The notes under the pieces: model-generated
Seen by the model: only the letters and a program-made list of their open reading frames with translations
Told to the model about the DNA's origin: nothing
The model's database searches: none
NCBI GenBank assembly: GCA_016705365.1
Contig: JADIYI010000008.1
Span: forward strand, 1,674,001 to 1,738,000
DNA length: 64,000 nt
Direction of reading: 5' to 3'
Source of the DNA: Gammaproteobacteria bacterium
Lineage (GTDB): Bacteria; Pseudomonadota; Gammaproteobacteria; Pseudomonadales; UBA5518
Translations under genes and position numbers: made by a program
Shown here: in pieces, positions 27,792-36,743 of the stretch
How positions within the stretch are numbered: position 1 is the first letter of the stretch
How the letters are laid out: each line of letters starts with the position of its first letter

Positions 27792-28781
27792 TTACCAGCG
27801 ATAGCCGAGCGCCAGCACCGCTTCGGTGTCGCTGTTCTCGAGTCGGGTCGAGGGCGCGCTGGAGTGATCGTAATCGAGGCGCAATTCCGCGACCAGGCCG
27901 TCGATCAGCGGCAAGGTGAGGCCGGTTTTGGACTCCAGCCGGTAGATCCCGCGGTCATCGAGTACCCAGATGAACTCAGCACTGTGGAACAGCTGCAGTT
28001 TCCACAGGCCGGTATCCCAGGTGGTTGACCATTTCAGGTCTCCGACTTCCTTGTAAAGACGCCCCTCACCGTCGATGTCGAGGTGCACGATGCCGGGCCC
28101 CGCCTGCAGGCGCAGCTTCAGATTGCCGGCAAGGTTGAGGTCGCGACCCAGCCCGGTCGCGATTCCCTCGCTTTCCTGGATGGTGTCAAAACGGTCGCGG
28201 TTGTAATCCACCAGCGAAAACCAGAACCAGCCGTTGCGGCGCAGGAGATCGAGCTGGTAGTCGAGCGACGCCTCGTCATCGCTGCGCTCCCCGTGCCGTT
28301 CCTCGTAGTCGATGCTGGCATCCAGCACGTGCCTGCGCTGCAGCCTGCGCCATGAACTGCGGGCATCGAGCTCGAGTTCATCCTTGTGACTCTCGCCGCG
28401 TTCGACGGTCATCGAGGTGGTGATCTTGCCAGTCCCTTCCTGCAGCGGGGTGGTCGGTTGCAGCAGCGCCAGGGTGGTGGTCATCGCCGGCTGGCCGGTG
28501 CATTCCAGTTCGGCGCGACCCTCGCTGCTGCTAAGGCCGCAATCGCGCAGCACCTCGCCTGCCGCGGTTTCCAGGTCGCTGCGGGTACCGGTGTGCATCG
28601 CCACCACATCGGATTTGTTGATCGAGATGTCGCCGATCAACTCTGCGCTCCACACCACCTTGGTGGCCTCGATCCGTTTCAGCTCTCCGGGAATCCGGGC
28701 GCCATTGCCCAGTTGCAACTCGCCGCACAGCCCGGAGCTCCCGACCAGCAGGAGTGGCAGGGCAAGAAAGCGCTTTATCAT
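27792..28781 (-). CDS. DUF481 family outer-membrane protein
   Basis: The mature protein of about 310 residues follows a signal peptide (MIKRFLALPLLLVGSSGLCG). The N-terminal part has KVVWSAELIGDISI and SDVVAMHT, typical of the small beta domain before DUF481 barrels. The C-terminal half alternates strands and ends EAVLALGYRW. A salt-stress or surface-barrel role is known only by family. Start 28781 is chosen for the signal peptide; further Met codons lie upstream in frame. Confidence 0.75.
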   Translation of the reverse strand: MIKRFLALPLLLVGSSGLCGELQLGNGARIPGELKRIEATKVVWSAELIGDISINKSDVVAMHTGTRSDLETAAGEVLRDCGLSSSEGRAELECTGQPAMTTTLALLQPTTPLQEGTGKITTSMTVERGESHKDELELDARSSWRRLQRRHVLDASIDYEERHGERSDDEASLDYQLDLLRRNGWFWFSLVDYNRDRFDTIQESEGIATGLGRDLNLAGNLKLRLQAGPGIVHLDIDGEGRLYKEVGDLKWSTTWDTGLWKLQLFHSAEFIWVLDDRGIYRLESKTGLTLPLIDGLVAELRLDYDHSSAPSTRLENSDTEAVLALGYRW

Positions 28782-28952
28782 GTTTGTCAGGTCCAGCATC
28801 GCGTCCCATCCAGCGCCGATCATAGCAAGTCCGCTGGTCCATGGTTGATGCCGCAGTGCCGGTTCGCGGTGGCGGCTTTACGCATTGCGGCAACTAAGGC
28901 AGCATGCGCAAGGTATCGGACAGTCGGCGGAAAGAACAGTGGTGATGGCGTC

Positions 28953-30686
28953 ATGAAAGCGGGTATTTGCGGTTTTTTTGTTTTTGCCTGCATGGTGTTG
29001 CCGGGCTGTGGTGGTGACGCCCCCGCGCCGGCGCCGGACGCGATGGCACCGGCGCGCGAGATCGCGGACAGCATTTTCAGCGGAGGCGATATCGTCACCG
29101 TTGACAGCGCACAGCCGCAGGTCGAGGCGGTTGCGGTCAAGGATGGCCGGATTCTCGCGCTCGGCACCCGGGAAGCGATCGAAGGCCAATACCGTGGCGA
29201 TGCCACACGGATGTTCGATCTCGCGGGCAGAACCCTGTTGCCGGGATTCATCGATGGTCACAGTCATGTGAGTCACGCTCTGGGCCTGGTCGGCTGGGCC
29301 AATGTGTCGATTCCGCCGGTCGGCAGCGTGGACAGCATTGCCGCGCTGATCGAGGTGTTGCGTGCGCATGCCGCCGCCAGCGGCGCGGCGCCCGGAGACT
29401 GGATCCTGGCCTACGGTTATGACGCCGACGGGCTCACGGAGCAGCGCCATATCACGCGTGATGACCTCGATGCGGCATTCCCGGATAACCCGGTGCTGCT
29501 GCTGCATGTTTCCGGGCACGGACTGGTGCTGAACTCCGCGGGGTTCGAGCGTGCCGGCATCGATGCGAGCACACCCACACCCGAGGGTGGGGTGATCGTG
29601 CGCAAGCCCGGCTCGCAGGAGCCCGCGGGATTGCTGATGGAGACCGCCGCTATGCCGGTCTACCGGGCGCTGCCGCAACCCGATGCGGCGCAGCAGCTCG
29701 CGGCGCTCGATGCGGTGCAGAAGGAGTATGCGCGCAATGGCTACACCACGATCCAGGACGGGGCCACGGACGCGCGGCTGGTGGGCATGTTCAAGGCAGC
29801 GGCGCAGCAGGGCGCGCTGTGGCTCGATATGGTGGCGCTGCCGCTGGTGATGAATCCGGCGGATCTGGAAACACAGCTCGGAAACACCTTTGGCAGTTAT
29901 AGCGGACACCTCAAGTTCGGTGGAATCAAGGTGCTGAGCGATGGTTCGCCGCAGGGGCGCACGGCGTATTTCAGCGAACCCATGCTGGTCGAGGGTCCGG
30001 GTGGCGAGCAAGACTGGCGTGGCGCGCCGTTCATATCGGAGCCCGATTACCAGCAGATCTTCCGTGCCGTTCATGACGCGGGAGTGCCGGTCTGGACCCA
30101 CGCCAACGGCGATGCCGCGATCGATATGGTGATCCGTGCCCACGAGCTGGTGGGCGCAAGTCCCGCGGATGATCGACGCGACGTGGTGATCCATTCGCAA
30201 TTCGTGCGCCCCGATCAGCTCGACAGTTATGCCCGGCTCGGGATAGGCGCCTCGTTTTTCACCAATCATGCGTATTACTGGGGTGATGTGCATCTGCGCA
30301 ATCTCGGCGAGCAGCGTGCGTTTTTCCTGAGCCCGCTGAACAGCGCGCAGCAACGCGGCATCCACTTCTCCAATCACAGCGATTTCGCGGTGACACCGCT
30401 CGATCCGGCGATGATTCTGTGGACCGCGGTGGCGCGTGAGTCACGCACCGGGGTGGTCATCGGACCCGACGAGCGGGTGACGCCGTTGCGGGCGCTGGAG
30501 TCGCTCACCATCGACGCCGCCTGGCTCTATCACGAGGAAGACACGAAGGGTTCGATCAGCCCCGGCAAGCTGGCCGATTTCGTGGTGATGGATGCCAACC
30601 CGCTGACGGTTCCGGTGCCGGCGCTGCGCGAACTGGAGGTGGAGGCAACGGTCAAGGAAGGCGTGGTGGTGTACGGGGAAATTTGA
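28953..30686 (+). CDS. amidohydrolase family lipoprotein (YtcJ-like)
   Basis: The 577-residue protein starts MKAGICGFFVFACMVLPGC, a lipobox signal, so it is probably anchored in the membrane facing the periplasm. The TIM-barrel metal motifs are clear: LLPGFIDGHSHVSHAL, TTIQDG, KVLSDGSPQG, WTHANGDAAID, VVIHSQF and FSNHSDFAV. The C-terminal SISPGKLADFVVMD is the amidohydrolase signature. The YtcJ group hydrolyses amide-type or related bonds, mostly uncharacterised. It is followed after 17 bases by a cytochrome c gene and then by a Tat-exported ThDP enzyme, forming an apparent operon. Confidence 0.85.
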   Translation: MKAGICGFFVFACMVLPGCGGDAPAPAPDAMAPAREIADSIFSGGDIVTVDSAQPQVEAVAVKDGRILALGTREAIEGQYRGDATRMFDLAGRTLLPGFIDGHSHVSHALGLVGWANVSIPPVGSVDSIAALIEVLRAHAAASGAAPGDWILAYGYDADGLTEQRHITRDDLDAAFPDNPVLLLHVSGHGLVLNSAGFERAGIDASTPTPEGGVIVRKPGSQEPAGLLMETAAMPVYRALPQPDAAQQLAALDAVQKEYARNGYTTIQDGATDARLVGMFKAAAQQGALWLDMVALPLVMNPADLETQLGNTFGSYSGHLKFGGIKVLSDGSPQGRTAYFSEPMLVEGPGGEQDWRGAPFISEPDYQQIFRAVHDAGVPVWTHANGDAAIDMVIRAHELVGASPADDRRDVVIHSQFVRPDQLDSYARLGIGASFFTNHAYYWGDVHLRNLGEQRAFFLSPLNSAQQRGIHFSNHSDFAVTPLDPAMILWTAVARESRTGVVIGPDERVTPLRALESLTIDAAWLYHEEDTKGSISPGKLADFVVMDANPLTVPVPALRELEVEATVKEGVVVYGEI

Positions 30687-30703
30687 TCAGGCAGGAGGTT
30701 TCG

Positions 30704-31078
30704 ATGTTGCGAGCCGCAGTTGCAGCCGTGTTGTTGGTGACAGCGGTGTTTGCCGTGCGGGCAGACACACCGGCGCCCAACACGGCCGCCTCGATCGAGG
30801 CGGGGCGGGTGCTCTACCTGCGTCATTGCACCGAATGTCATGGCGCGGACGGGCGGGCGCAGATGGATGTGATCGCCAACGCGACCGATCTTACCGAACC
30901 CGCCTTGTATCTGAATGGCAGCGGCGTCGAGGAGATCTACCGCAGTATCGATGAGGGGGCCGGCGTGGCGATGCCGGCCTGGGGCGCGCAACTCAAGGGT
31001 GGCGAGGAAGTGTGGCAGCTGGTGAATTTCGTGCGCAGCCTGTGGCCGCAGGAGCAGCGTCCCGCAGTCATCAAGTGA
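30704..31078 (+). CDS. periplasmic class I cytochrome c
   Basis: The 124-residue protein has a signal peptide (LRAAVAAVLLVTAVFAVRA) and one haem site, HCTECHGADG, with the likely axial Met in VAMPAWGAQL. AGGAGG precedes ATG 30704. It lies between an amidohydrolase lipoprotein and an exported ThDP enzyme and ends 24 bases before the latter, which suggests it accepts electrons from that enzyme (inference). Confidence 0.88.
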   Translation: MLRAAVAAVLLVTAVFAVRADTPAPNTAASIEAGRVLYLRHCTECHGADGRAQMDVIANATDLTEPALYLNGSGVEEIYRSIDEGAGVAMPAWGAQLKGGEEVWQLVNFVRSLWPQEQRPAVIK

Positions 31079-31102
31079 ATTTTTTGTTCGAGGAATCTGC
31101 TG

Positions 31103-33085
31103 ATGAAAAATGAATTTGACGCGAAGCAGGACGACAACAGCGACGCGGAATCCGAGGCGAGTCTTTCGCGACGCAAATTCCTCTGGTCCTCCGCGGCCGG
31201 GCTTGGAGCCGCCGCGGCGGGCATCGGCAGCAGTGCATTCGCGGCCGACTCCGCGGCGGGCGATATCCCCTCGATCCGCATGGCCGATGCGTTCAAGGCA
31301 TCGCTGGCCGAAACGCCGGCGCCGGGCCAGTTCGCCGGGCCCGGCATGACCGGCGCCGAGGTTTTTGCCAATCTCTGCCAGGCCGAGGAGCTTGCCGCGC
31401 TGTTCTGCTGCCCCGGCAATTACACCGTGATCAATGCGCTGGCGGCGGCTGGCGTGCCATCCTACGGGGGGCGTACCGAGGGTGCGATGTGTGCGATGGC
31501 GGACGGATTTTCACGTGCCACCGGTGAAGTCGTTGCGACTTCGGGAACCGAAGGTCCGGGGTTCACCCACATGATCATGAATATCGCCGCGGCGAACGCG
31601 GCGCGCACGCCGCTGCTGGTGCTGGCGAGCAACATGACGCTGGCGGGCGATGATCGCGAGGCGTTCATCCAGCAGGGTTATCAGCAGCCGCTGACCGAGG
31701 GGATAAGGAAATACGGCAAGCGCCTGATCGATCCGGCGCGGGTGCACGAGTACGGCGCGTACGCGTTCCGTCACCTCAAGTCCGGGCTGCCGGGTCCGGT
31801 ACACCTCGATTTCCCGGCGGAAGTGGCCCGTGCCCGGTTCAAGAGCGCGACCGAGCTGAAGGATTTCTACGACAAGACGCGCTACCGCAGCGAATCGCGT
31901 GCCCATCCCGCGGCGGCGGAAGTCGTGGCGGCGGTGAAAATGATAGAGAAAGCCGAGCGACCGCTGATCGTGGCGGGGCAGGGCGTTTTCCAGCGTCGCG
32001 CATGGGAGGCGCTGGCGCGCGCGGCGGAGCGCGGTGATATCGCGGTGGTGACCTCCGGCCCGAGTCGCGGTGCCTTTCCCGAGGATCACCGGCTCAGTGT
32101 CGCGGCGGCGCCCGATGCCCTGCTCAGCGCCGACCTGGTGGTTTTCGTCGGGCAGTACTGCATGCCGAGCCCGAGCGAATACCGCTTCAACCCGGATATC
32201 AAGGCGATCCGGGTGCACCCGGTGCAGGAGGATCTCGGGCGCAACTGGCCGCTCGAACTCGGTATCGTCAGCGACGAGGCCGCATTCCTCGAGGCGCTGG
32301 CCGACGGCCTGCGCCGCAAACGACGCGAGGCGTGGGTGAGCGAAATCGCCGCTGCGCGCCAGGCCTATCAGAAGCAGATCGACGATGTCTATGCGCTTGG
32401 TCTCAAGCACAGCGCAGCGAGCGGTTTCCTGCATCCCGCGGTGATTGCCCGCGACACGCACCAGTTTATCGACCAGTCACCGGACCGGCTCGCGATCGTG
32501 CAGGGCGCGGGGGGCTGGACCAGCGGCCTGTTCGCGGGACGTTATCTGCGTGCCAACCGGCCGGGACAGATGATCGTTCCACCCTACCAGTACGGCGCGA
32601 TCGGTCCGGACATGGCGATGATGATGGGTGCTTGCGCGGCGGTGCAGCGTGGGGTGGGACCGCAGGCCGGGTACGAGGGCGCGCCCACGATCTGCATCAC
32701 CAGCGATGCCGGCGTGGCCTACAGCCTGTTCGAGCTCGATACCGCGCTGAAATACCGATTGCCGACCATCACCATCGTTTACAACAACAATGCCTGGGGC
32801 GTGTGGCCCAACGCGCTGCGCTCGGCGCGCTCGCTGCACATGTACCTGTTCCAGGAGCATCTTCGCTACGACCGGATGGCCGAGGGACTGGGTGCGCGCG
32901 GCGAGTACGTGCGCACGCCCGAGGAGTTCCGCGCCGCGTTGGCGCGTTCCTACAAGATCGCGCGTGACGAGAAGATGTCGACCCTGATCAACTGCCAGGC
33001 GATCAAGGAGTTCACCTCGGGTCGCGATTATCCACCCGGTATTGCGCTGAATCCCGAACCCGGGGTGGGCGCGGTTGCCCACTAG
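31103..33085 (+). CDS. Tat-exported thiamine-diphosphate enzyme (acetolactate synthase/benzoylformate decarboxylase-like)
   Basis: The 660-residue protein opens with a twin-arginine signal (SRRKFLW, then an Ala/Gly-rich stretch and AFA cleavage). It has the three-domain ThDP fold. The N-terminal domain carries the catalytic Glu in GGRTEGAMCAMADGF and TSGTEGPGF. A central domain has PLIVAGQGVFQRRAWE. The C-terminal domain has CITSDAGVAYS, then NNNAWG, the diphosphate-Mg motif with SDAG replacing GDG. Exported ThDP enzymes are rare. With the adjacent cytochrome c, oxidative decarboxylation of a 2-oxo acid in the periplasm is a reasonable but untested idea. It is last or next to last in the operon. 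Confidence 0.85.
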   Translation: MKNEFDAKQDDNSDAESEASLSRRKFLWSSAAGLGAAAAGIGSSAFAADSAAGDIPSIRMADAFKASLAETPAPGQFAGPGMTGAEVFANLCQAEELAALFCCPGNYTVINALAAAGVPSYGGRTEGAMCAMADGFSRATGEVVATSGTEGPGFTHMIMNIAAANAARTPLLVLASNMTLAGDDREAFIQQGYQQPLTEGIRKYGKRLIDPARVHEYGAYAFRHLKSGLPGPVHLDFPAEVARARFKSATELKDFYDKTRYRSESRAHPAAAEVVAAVKMIEKAERPLIVAGQGVFQRRAWEALARAAERGDIAVVTSGPSRGAFPEDHRLSVAAAPDALLSADLVVFVGQYCMPSPSEYRFNPDIKAIRVHPVQEDLGRNWPLELGIVSDEAAFLEALADGLRRKRREAWVSEIAAARQAYQKQIDDVYALGLKHSAASGFLHPAVIARDTHQFIDQSPDRLAIVQGAGGWTSGLFAGRYLRANRPGQMIVPPYQYGAIGPDMAMMMGACAAVQRGVGPQAGYEGAPTICITSDAGVAYSLFELDTALKYRLPTITIVYNNNAWGVWPNALRSARSLHMYLFQEHLRYDRMAEGLGARGEYVRTPEEFRAALARSYKIARDEKMSTLINCQAIKEFTSGRDYPPGIALNPEPGVGAVAH

Positions 33086-33125
33086 CGCGAACGCTGGCGA
33101 AGCGCATTGCACTGCTGTCCGGGCG

Positions 33126-33596
33126 GTGGGCAGCGTGCTGCGGGAATATGCCTCCCGTGGCCTGTTGCGGGCCCTGGTTCAGCCCGGATCGGGCGCGGGC
33201 ATGCCGGAGTTTCGCTTTCTCTGGTTCCGTGACCGGGAGTTTTGCCTGCGTATCGATCAGCGCGCGGGGCGCATGCGCGTCGATGGTGTGCTGCACGATG
33301 TGGCGCCGCGTTCGCAAATGGATCGCGAGCTGCGCGTCTGGCTTCGTTCGCGGCAGGATCCCGCGCTGCCTGCACATCGGTGCGTCGATGCACGGCGCCT
33401 CGGCGTGTCGCTGCGCAATTCCGCGGGCAATTTGTCGCTGTCGATGAGCAGCCTGGATCACGACTGGGAGTACGCGACCCGGCGCCTGGTACATCTGCTG
33501 AACGAGTTGTACGTGGACGTGCTGGCGCGCCCGCGGTATTTCGACTGGCTCATCGAGAACTTCGAGCTCGATCCGGACGATCCGCGCTGGCCATGA
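33126..33596 (+). CDS. hypothetical cytosolic protein
   Basis: An open frame of about 156 residues has coding-like composition and no signal or membrane helix. It includes FRFLWFRDREFCLRIDQ, RMRVDGVLHDVAPRS, RRLGVSLRNSAGNLSL and a C-terminal FDWLIENFELDPDDPRW. It could begin at GTG 33126, or at TTG 33075 overlapping the ThDP gene stop. I do not recognise a family. Confidence 0.5.
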   Translation: MGSVLREYASRGLLRALVQPGSGAGMPEFRFLWFRDREFCLRIDQRAGRMRVDGVLHDVAPRSQMDRELRVWLRSRQDPALPAHRCVDARRLGVSLRNSAGNLSLSMSSLDHDWEYATRRLVHLLNELYVDVLARPRYFDWLIENFELDPDDPRWP

Positions 33597-33673
33597 GCCG
33601 GCGCGATGCCTGGCGAGCAATCGGGGCTTAATAAAAGCCTGCGTCGTACTCTCGTACCCGGTCCAGGCGCTGA

Positions 33674-34369
33674 TCAGACAGGCTCCCCGCCGGCGGCTTC
33701 GCGGTCGACCAATACATGTCCGGCGAGTCCCCGGGTCACGGTGAATATGGGCAGCTCCGGTTCCTGCGCCAGCCAGCGTGCCAGCGCGGGAGCCTTTGCC
33801 GCCCCGCTTGCCAGCACCAGTACCTCGCGGGTCTGGCGCAGGGCGGCAATTCCCATCGACACCCGCCGCGGTGGAGATTTCGGAGCATCGAGTACCGCTT
33901 CGCACAGGGCGTCGAGAGCATGCGGGCGTCCCGGAAACAGGCTCGCGGTATGGCCATCCTCGCCAACGCCGAGCAGCACCAGATCAAAGGGCAGCTGCGG
34001 ACGGATCAGCGCGGCATAAGCGGCGGCAGCCGCGGTGCAGCCGAGTTCGACCGCCGGGCAATGAATCCGGGTGGCGGAGATCGGCACGTGTGCCAGCAGC
34101 TGCGCGCGTGCCATGTGCAGGTTGCGCGCCGGATCGGTTTCCGGCAGGCAGCGTTCATCGCCGAAGAATACCTGCCAGGCCGGCCACTCCTGGGCGGTGT
34201 CCGCGAGCAGCCGGTAGCAGTGCTGCGGCGTGCTGCCGCCGGCAAGCACGATGCGGAAAGCACCGCGTCGCTCCACGGCGCAGCGGGCGGCGGCACTGAT
34301 CAGCTCGACCGCGCGGCGGGCGATCTGCCCTACGTCGGCGAGGATCTCCCAGGCCGGCTGAGCGCTCAT
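33674..34369 (-). CDS. pgl: 6-phosphogluconolactonase
   Basis: The 231-residue protein has RIVLAGGSTPQHCYRLLA, WQVFFGDERCLPETDP and LVLLGVGEDGHTASLFPG, the three signature regions of DevB/Pgl. It hydrolyses 6-phosphogluconolactone after Zwf. ATG 34369 overlaps the zwf stop as ATGA, so the genes are translationally coupled. Confidence 0.93.
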   Translation of the reverse strand: MSAQPAWEILADVGQIARRAVELISAAARCAVERRGAFRIVLAGGSTPQHCYRLLADTAQEWPAWQVFFGDERCLPETDPARNLHMARAQLLAHVPISATRIHCPAVELGCTAAAAAYAALIRPQLPFDLVLLGVGEDGHTASLFPGRPHALDALCEAVLDAPKSPPRRVSMGIAALRQTREVLVLASGAAKAPALARWLAQEPELPIFTVTRGLAGHVLVDREAAGGEPV

Positions 34370-35850
34370 TCCCGGGGCTGCTCGGGCTCGAGCGTGGTGC
34401 GCCAGCGCTGTCCGTTGGCCTCGAACAGGCGCATGGCATCTTCGGGGCCCCAGCTGCCGGCGCGGTAGGTGGAAATGTATTCGCGCTCGGTCGCCCAGGC
34501 CTCGATCACGGGATCGACGATACGCCAGGCCCATTCGATCTCGTCGTAGCGCAGGAACAGCGAGCGGTCGCCTTCCATGACGTCGAGCAACAGGCCCTCG
34601 TAGGCGTCGCTGCGCTCGCTGCCCTCGGGGTGCAGCCGCGCATCGAGACTGATCTGGCCGGTGCGCAGATCGAGGCCGGGCTCCTTGGCCATCATTTCCA
34701 CCCGCAGGCATTCCTCGGGCTGGATGCCGAGCACCACCCAGTTCGGGTGCAGCCGTTCCACCGCGGTGCCGCGGAACAGTTGCTGCGGCGCGTTCTTGAA
34801 GCAGATCGAGACCATCGAGCGCGTCTCGGCCATGCGTTTGCCGGTGCGCAGATAAAAGGGCACGCCGCGCCAGCGCCAGTTGTCGATGTAGAGCTTCAGC
34901 GCGGCGTAGGTCTCGGTAACGCTGTCGGGCGCCACGCGTTCCTCGTCGAGGTAGGCGGGCACCGGCTGACCATGGATTTCGCCCGCGGCGTACTGGGCGC
35001 GAAAAGCCTGGGCCTGCACCGTGGCGCGGGTGATCGGGCGCAGTGATTTCAGCACCTTGACCTTTTCGTCGCGCAGGCTCTCGGAGTCGAGCGAGGGCGG
35101 TGGTTCCATCGCCACCAGGGTCATCAGTTGCAGCAGATGGCTCTGGATCATGTCGCGCAGCGCGCCGGTCTGGTCATAGAAGCCGGCGCGCGATCCTACC
35201 CCGAGGCTCTCGGAATGGGTGATCTGTACATGGTCGATGAAGTTGCGGTTCCACAACGGTTCCATTATCAGGTTGGCGAAGCGAAACACCATCACGTTCT
35301 GCACCGTGCCCTTGCCGAGGTAATGGTCGATGCGAAACAGCTGCGACTCGTCGAGATGGCGGCTCAGCTGACGCTGCAGCTGGCGTGCGCTGTCGAGGTT
35401 GTAGCCGAAGGGTTTTTCGATCACCACGCGGCGCCAGCCATCGGCGGAGCGCAGCAGCTCCCGGGCGGCCAGCCGGGTCACCACGCCGGCATACTCCGCC
35501 GGCGCCAGCGACATGTAGAACACGATATTGCCGCCCGCCGGGTGGGCGAGTTCCTCGCGCAGGCGCGCATAGGTTTCCTCGTCGTGCAACTCGCCGCGAA
35601 AATAGCGGATGCGTGCCAGAAAACGAGACAGCGTGGCGGGCGAGGTGCCGAGCGCCTCCTCCGCCGGCAGGCCGTCACGTACCAGCTGGATCCATTCGGA
35701 TGCGGCGTAATCGCGCCGACCGCAGCACAGGATGCGGGTTGCGGCGCCGAGGCGTCCGCCGCGCTCGAGTTGAAACAGCGCGGGCAGCAACTTTGTCAGC
35801 GACAGGTTGCCGGTCGCGCCGAAGATGACGCAGCTGCAGTCTTCAACCAT
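34366..35850 (-). CDS. zwf: glucose-6-phosphate 1-dehydrogenase
   Basis: The 494-residue protein starts with the NADP Rossmann motif VIFGATGNLSLTKLLPAL and has the substrate-binding RIDHYLGKGTVQN and PFYLRTGKRM. It is normal length and intact. The usual Glu in HYLGKETVQN is Gly in this sequence. With pgl it feeds the Entner-Doudoroff or pentose-phosphate route and supplies NADPH. No HexR-type site was seen upstream. Confidence 0.95.
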   Translation of the reverse strand: MVEDCSCVIFGATGNLSLTKLLPALFQLERGGRLGAATRILCCGRRDYAASEWIQLVRDGLPAEEALGTSPATLSRFLARIRYFRGELHDEETYARLREELAHPAGGNIVFYMSLAPAEYAGVVTRLAARELLRSADGWRRVVIEKPFGYNLDSARQLQRQLSRHLDESQLFRIDHYLGKGTVQNVMVFRFANLIMEPLWNRNFIDHVQITHSESLGVGSRAGFYDQTGALRDMIQSHLLQLMTLVAMEPPPSLDSESLRDEKVKVLKSLRPITRATVQAQAFRAQYAAGEIHGQPVPAYLDEERVAPDSVTETYAALKLYIDNWRWRGVPFYLRTGKRMAETRSMVSICFKNAPQQLFRGTAVERLHPNWVVLGIQPEECLRVEMMAKEPGLDLRTGQISLDARLHPEGSERSDAYEGLLLDVMEGDRSLFLRYDEIEWAWRIVDPVIEAWATEREYISTYRAGSWGPEDAMRLFEANGQRWRTTLEPEQPRE

Positions 35851-35930
35851 CGATCAGTGGCTCCTGTTGGTCGCTGCTCCGGCGGGTGTGGAATCGCCGC
35901 GCGGGGTCTCCCGCGCAACCGGCCAATCCC

Positions 35931-35984
35931 TGCCCGACGGGTCGCGGAGTTGCTGGCGGCTACTATAACTCCGCGACGGGCAGG
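35931..35984. other. extended inverted repeat in the zwf leader region
   Basis: TCGCGGAGTT (35943) pairs with AACTCCGCGA (35968-35977). Outside it CTGCCCG pairs with CGGGCAG, with a 5-base bulge on one side. The loop contains TACTAT, whose minus-strand reading TTATAGT resembles a -10 for zwf. It may be an operator around that promoter. The rest of 35851-36159 shows nothing else. Confidence 0.4.
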
Positions 35985-36159
35985 CTGTGCCATGATGGTG
36001 GCTGCGGGTCGGGATCGCCGCGATTCCGGTGGCGGGCGGCACTATTGGGGAATGGATTGCTGTTGGAGTATGATCCGCCGCTGCCGCATCCATCCCCTCG
36101 CGATGAACGGCGAAAAACGAACAACTTGAACCCGTATGGCGACGATGGAGGTCGAGAAA

Positions 36160-36363
36160 ATGAGGAAGATTGTGGCGGTGGCGGCGGTGGTGGTTTTTTC
36201 CACGGTCCTTGCGGGCTGTGGTGGTGGCAGCACCACCGTCAAGGCCGGCAACGAGCAGACCGCGGGGCAGGAACTGCTGGACTTGCAGAAGGCTTACGAG
36301 TCGGGCGTGATCAGCGAGCGCGAATACAACGACGCCAAGAAGAAGCTCCTGAAGAAGATGTAA
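36160..36363 (+). CDS. small SHOCT-domain lipoprotein
   Basis: The 67-residue product has a lipobox signal (VVVFSTVLAGCGGG). After a short linker comes the SHOCT-like helix pair ELLDLQKAYESGVISEREYN ending KKLLKKM. GGAGG lies nine bases before ATG 36160. Short SHOCT proteins are usually oligomerisation or envelope-associated factors of unknown role. Confidence 0.75.
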   Translation: MRKIVAVAAVVVFSTVLAGCGGGSTTVKAGNEQTAGQELLDLQKAYESGVISEREYNDAKKKLLKKM

Positions 36364-36743
36364 GCCGCATCGTTCAGGCGCGAATACGGGATTTGCGTAC
36401 TGGTTGAACCTGGATGCCCGCGCCGACGAGGTGGCGGGCATCGTCGCCAGGGCATTCACACCTCATCGATCCCTCCAGGACACGGTTGACACCGATCGGA
36501 CCCTGGCGCGGGCGCCCCGCGGATCGATTTCGATGCGTGCGGGAAGTGCCGGTTCCGCTTCGGTTCGATAGCCAACGGGGCAAGCGTATCGCGCTTGACG
36601 CTCCGGACAGATTGGTCCGGAGCAGATTTAGATCAATAATTTCAAAATCAGGCGCGCTAGACTCGGGCGCGTGGAATCGAGACTCCTCCGGGCTTGGAGG
36701 GGCAATTACAACGAGCAATACGAACACGAAAAGGGGACTTATC
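36364..36743 (+). promoter_or_regulatory. non-coding leader of the DUF1302 operon with an operator-like repeat
   Basis: 380 bases without a gene. GCTCCGGAC at 36600-36608 and GTCCGGAGC at 36615-36623 form a 9-bp perfect inverted repeat with a 6-base gap. A possible promoter has TTGGTC (36612-36617) inside the right arm, a 17-base spacer and AATAAT (36635-36640), so a bound repressor would cover the -35. AAGGGGA before 36744 is the ribosome-binding site. Confidence 0.4.

Noticed and set aside
28878..30377. A 499-codon minus-strand open frame opposite the amidohydrolase
   Set aside because: The amidohydrolase metal motifs on the plus strand are unambiguous, and the shadow has no recognisable motif.
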